Below are positions 62,010-64,000 of a stretch of 64,000 bases of DNA, in pieces. The notes beneath the pieces are model-generated. The model saw nothing but the letters and a program-made list of their open reading frames with translations, ran no database searches and had not been told where the DNA came from. The translations under genes were made by a program, and so were the position numbers. Position 1 is the stretch's first letter. The number at the start of each line of letters is the position of its first letter. The stretch is from Salsuginibacillus kocurii DSM 18087 (GTDB taxonomy: Bacteria; Bacillota; Bacilli; Bacillales; Marinococcaceae): the NCBI RefSeq assembly GCF_000377705.1, contig NZ_KB898631.1, positions 62,001 through 126,000 on the forward strand, read 5' to 3'.

Positions 62010-62942
62010 ATGCAGAAATTATTCAAACATGAGATTGTATTTTTTGGGGGCAAAGGAGGCGTTGGAAAATCCACCACGTCTTCTGCCTTTGCTTGGAAAG
62101 CCGCCAGATCAGGGAAGAAGACACTTCTTGTTTCAACCGATCCAGCTCACAATTTAGGCGATATTTTTAATCAACGGCTGAATGGAAACATTGAAGCTTT
62201 AGCCGATAACCTTTATGCCATTGAAATCGATCCGGAACAAGAATCGCGGGCCTACATTGAACGGGTGAAATCCAATCTCGACGGGTTAGTAAAATCGAAT
62301 CTTTTAGAAGAAGTGCACCGACAGATTGATATGGCAAGCGTTTCCCCGGGAGCTGAGGAAGCCGCCTTATTTGATAGACTCGTCCAACTTGTTCTTGAGG
62401 AACTCGACACCTTCGAGCTAATTGTATTTGACACCGCTCCTACTGGCCATACAGTGAGGCTGCTTGCTTTACCGGAGATGATGGAAGCCTGGGTGGAGGG
62501 AATGCTTCAACGAAGGCAGTCTGTAAATGAAACCTATGCCGGCTGGTTAGAAGATGGCACCCCAACTGAGGACCCTATCTACCGCACGTTGATGGAGCGT
62601 AAAGACCGCTTCTCTCGGGCGCGGGAGGTCCTGCTGAACCCAAAACGCACCGGCTACGTGTATACACTTATTCCAGAAAGGCTGCCGATTGTAGAGACAA
62701 AGCGCGCATTAGAACTGCTTAAGCATACAGGCATCAGCGTTCAAACACTTGTTATTAATAAATGTTTACCTGAAGCTGCCGCTGAGAGTCCTTTTTTTAA
62801 AAAACGAAAAGAACAGGAAAATGCCTACTTGGCGGAAATTAAACAAACGTTTAATCAACAAGGTCTTGTGCACCTGCCCCTGTTAGAAAGCGATATTCGC
62901 AGCACTGCTGACCTTGAGGAGCTCGCCGGACAGTTTAAATAA
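62010..62942 (+). CDS. ArsA/GET3-family ATPase
   Basis: 310 aa. Deviant Walker A (P-loop) GGKGGVGKSTT at residues 13-23, Switch I DPAHNLGDIF, Switch II DTAPTGHTVRLLALPE, A-loop features near the end. Only one ATPase domain, so it is half the size of arsenite ArsA and resembles GET3-like proteins. AGAAAGGAGC ribosome site. It follows the cory-CC-star gene in the cstA operon. Without arsB or arsR nearby, arsenite export is unlikely; a role with CstA or with tail-anchored-like membrane proteins is possible. Confidence 0.87.
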   Translation: MQKLFKHEIVFFGGKGGVGKSTTSSAFAWKAARSGKKTLLVSTDPAHNLGDIFNQRLNGNIEALADNLYAIEIDPEQESRAYIERVKSNLDGLVKSNLLEEVHRQIDMASVSPGAEEAALFDRLVQLVLEELDTFELIVFDTAPTGHTVRLLALPEMMEAWVEGMLQRRQSVNETYAGWLEDGTPTEDPIYRTLMERKDRFSRAREVLLNPKRTGYVYTLIPERLPIVETKRALELLKHTGISVQTLVINKCLPEAAAESPFFKKRKEQENAYLAEIKQTFNQQGLVHLPLLESDIRSTADLEELAGQFK

Positions 62943-63023
62943 AATCCGAGTGCAGCCGCAAGCAATGCAAGGATCCCGTTCGTTGGTTTGGCTTCGGAGT
63001 TTAGTAATATAGTAAGGATGGAT

Positions 63024-63051
63024 AAGCTGGCCCAGTTCGGCCAGCTTTTTT
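63024..63051 (+). terminator. Terminator of the cstA operon
   Basis: AAGCTGGCC pairs with GGCCAGCTT, then TTTTT. Confidence 0.8.
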
Positions 63052-63214
63052 CATGCTTATGACAATGGGAGAGAGTTGTGGGTCGGGAGGAGGATTTCGT
63101 ATTTTCTTTAAAATGTATATATCCCCCTCTCTCCCCCTACTTTAAGTTAGTAACCTATCAAACTTTCAAAAAACTTAATCTTTTGACTCTCGAAATAATA
63201 GGAAGTATGATTAA

Positions 63215-63232
63215 TGTTAGTGAGTACTAACA
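63215..63232. promoter_or_regulatory. TetR operator candidate
   Basis: TGTTAGT-GAGT-ACTAACA, a perfect 7-bp inverted repeat, 28 bases before the tetR start. The form is typical of TetR-family autoregulatory sites. Confidence 0.7.
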
Positions 63233-63259
63233 AACGTTTAGTTTATTGGAGGACCTATC

Positions 63260-63865
63260 GTGAGCACTCAAGTCTCTACCCGTGAACACATCCTGAAGCA
63301 GGCAGTCCTTTTAATGGGCCAAAAAGGATACCGCGGTGTGACTACAAAAGAAATCGCCGACGCATCCGGAGTCAGCGAAATGACCATCTTTCGGCACTTT
63401 GGCTCCAAGGGCAACATTCTCCAGGCTGCCATGGAAAGCTATTCTTATATTCCATGCATGGAACAACTATTTGCTACCCAGCTCACCTATAACCTTGAAG
63501 ATGACCTCTATATAATTAGTAAAACATATCAAAACATGATGAAACGGAACCAAAACTTGATTTGGATCGGTTTTAATGAACGGTATACGATGCCAGAAGT
63601 TCATGAAACAGCTTCCAAAAACCCCCGCCAGTTAAAAGAATTTATTATGAATTATTTTGCGGAAATGGAGAACAAGGGACTTTTGCGTCCGGTCGACCAT
63701 GAAGCGCAAGCCATGTCGCTCTTATGGATGAACGCAGGCTATTTTATTACGGATGCTTCGCTCCCGTCCGACATGCAAATGGTCTCCTCTGTCTCTACAG
63801 AGTCTTTTTTATCTGAAAGCATTAGCACGTTTGCCCGCGGCTTAAAGCCTGACGCAAACAGCTAA
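63260..63865 (+). CDS. TetR/AcrR-family transcriptional regulator
   Basis: 201 aa from a GTG at 63260 preceded by GGAGGACC. The N-terminal helix-turn-helix is standard (ILKQAVLLMGQKGYRGVTTKEIADASGVSEMTIFRHFGSKGNI), with a helical ligand-binding domain after it. It would bind the inverted repeat upstream of its own gene. The next gene, its probable target, lies beyond the window. It starts a separate unit from the cstA operon. Confidence 0.88.
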   Translation: MSTQVSTREHILKQAVLLMGQKGYRGVTTKEIADASGVSEMTIFRHFGSKGNILQAAMESYSYIPCMEQLFATQLTYNLEDDLYIISKTYQNMMKRNQNLIWIGFNERYTMPEVHETASKNPRQLKEFIMNYFAEMENKGLLRPVDHEAQAMSLLWMNAGYFITDASLPSDMQMVSSVSTESFLSESISTFARGLKPDANS

Positions 63866-64000
63866 GCCTGTCTTATGAAATGACCCCTTTATTCATAGTC
63901 TATCTGTTAGCTCGGTTTCCCATTTTTTGTGAAAACGTTTTGTTAGATGTTCTGTTGATACATCAGAAGCCTAAGCAGGAACTTCGTCTCTTCATTACTA

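Larger units (their letters stand above)
62943..63259. other. Intergenic region ArsA-type / TetR
   Basis: Holds the terminator at 63024-63051 and, near the TetR start, the inverted repeat at 63215-63232. Otherwise nothing was seen. Confidence 0.5.

Noticed and set aside
62010-62942. Arsenite-pump ATPase assignment
   Set aside because: Only one ATPase domain and no arsB, arsD or arsR nearby; the context is cstA.

Overview
The window reads as chromosomal DNA of a spore-forming Bacillaceae (Bacillota). The support is a Spo0E-like phosphatase, a SigW/RsiW pair with a canonical sigma-W promoter, the order cdaA-cdaR-glmM-glmS with a glmS ribozyme, CcpA (cre) sites, and AGGAGG ribosome sites with many GTG/TTG starts. 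Very acidic secreted proteins, a BCCT osmolyte transporter and an SLH-anchored xylanase suggest a halophilic or haloalkaliphilic member; that lifestyle is inference. I saw no phage, IS element or CRISPR array.

Layout. 1-6 kb: 4-hydroxyphenylacetate (HPA) catabolism, with hpaB (cut by the window edge) and hpaE on the minus strand and hpaG1-hpaG2-hpaF on the plus strand. LysR and GntR regulators lie between them, with a perfect cre and a palindrome shared by two promoters. 6-22.6 kb: a mixed stretch with a Rieske-fusion protein, two DUF2243 membrane proteins, a BCCT transporter, a class D-like sortase, an SLH GH10 xylanase, an orphan trpB, a NlpC/P60 wall hydrolase behind a WalR-like box, and a two-component system.

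23-30.6 kb: a minus-strand metal and reactive-sulfur island. It holds a Met/His/acid-rich lipoprotein, CopZ, a CstR-type repressor with DsrE, TusA, rhodanese-MBL and TusA-rhodanese proteins (like Bacillus subtilis yrkD/E/F/H/I), then CadC and a Cd/Zn P-type ATPase. Palindromes of the TACCCC..GGGGTA type precede the sulfur and copper genes, and a CadC-type operator precedes cadC. The most striking observation is here: the ATPase reading frame is complete from an ATG 5 nt after the cadC stop, but codon 14, the first Cys of the GFTCxxC metal site, is TGA. A 7-bp hairpin with a GTT loop starts 10 nt after that TGA, which fits the rules for a bacterial SECIS element. It is either a selenocysteine-containing metal-transport ATPase or a fresh nonsense mutation.

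31-45 kb: a K+ channel, an aldo-keto reductase, a decayed stretch, a fatty-acid or aryl-CoA beta-oxidation operon (fadN-like, thiolase, CoA ligase, NCS2 permease) divergent from two overlapping IclR regulators, a UbiA-like protein and an EamA exporter. 45-52.5 kb: cell-envelope core genes glmS (with ribozyme), glmM, cdaR, cdaA, rsiW, sigW. 52.6-58 kb: a Spo0E-like ORF, five tRNA genes (Gly-TCC, Gly-GCC, Lys, Tyr, Glu), then Ddl, a membrane-anchored MurF-like ligase and an alpha/beta hydrolase. 58-64 kb: an acidic lipoprotein, cstA behind a perfect cre followed by a cory-CC-star protein and an ArsA-family ATPase, and a TetR regulator with its own inverted repeat.
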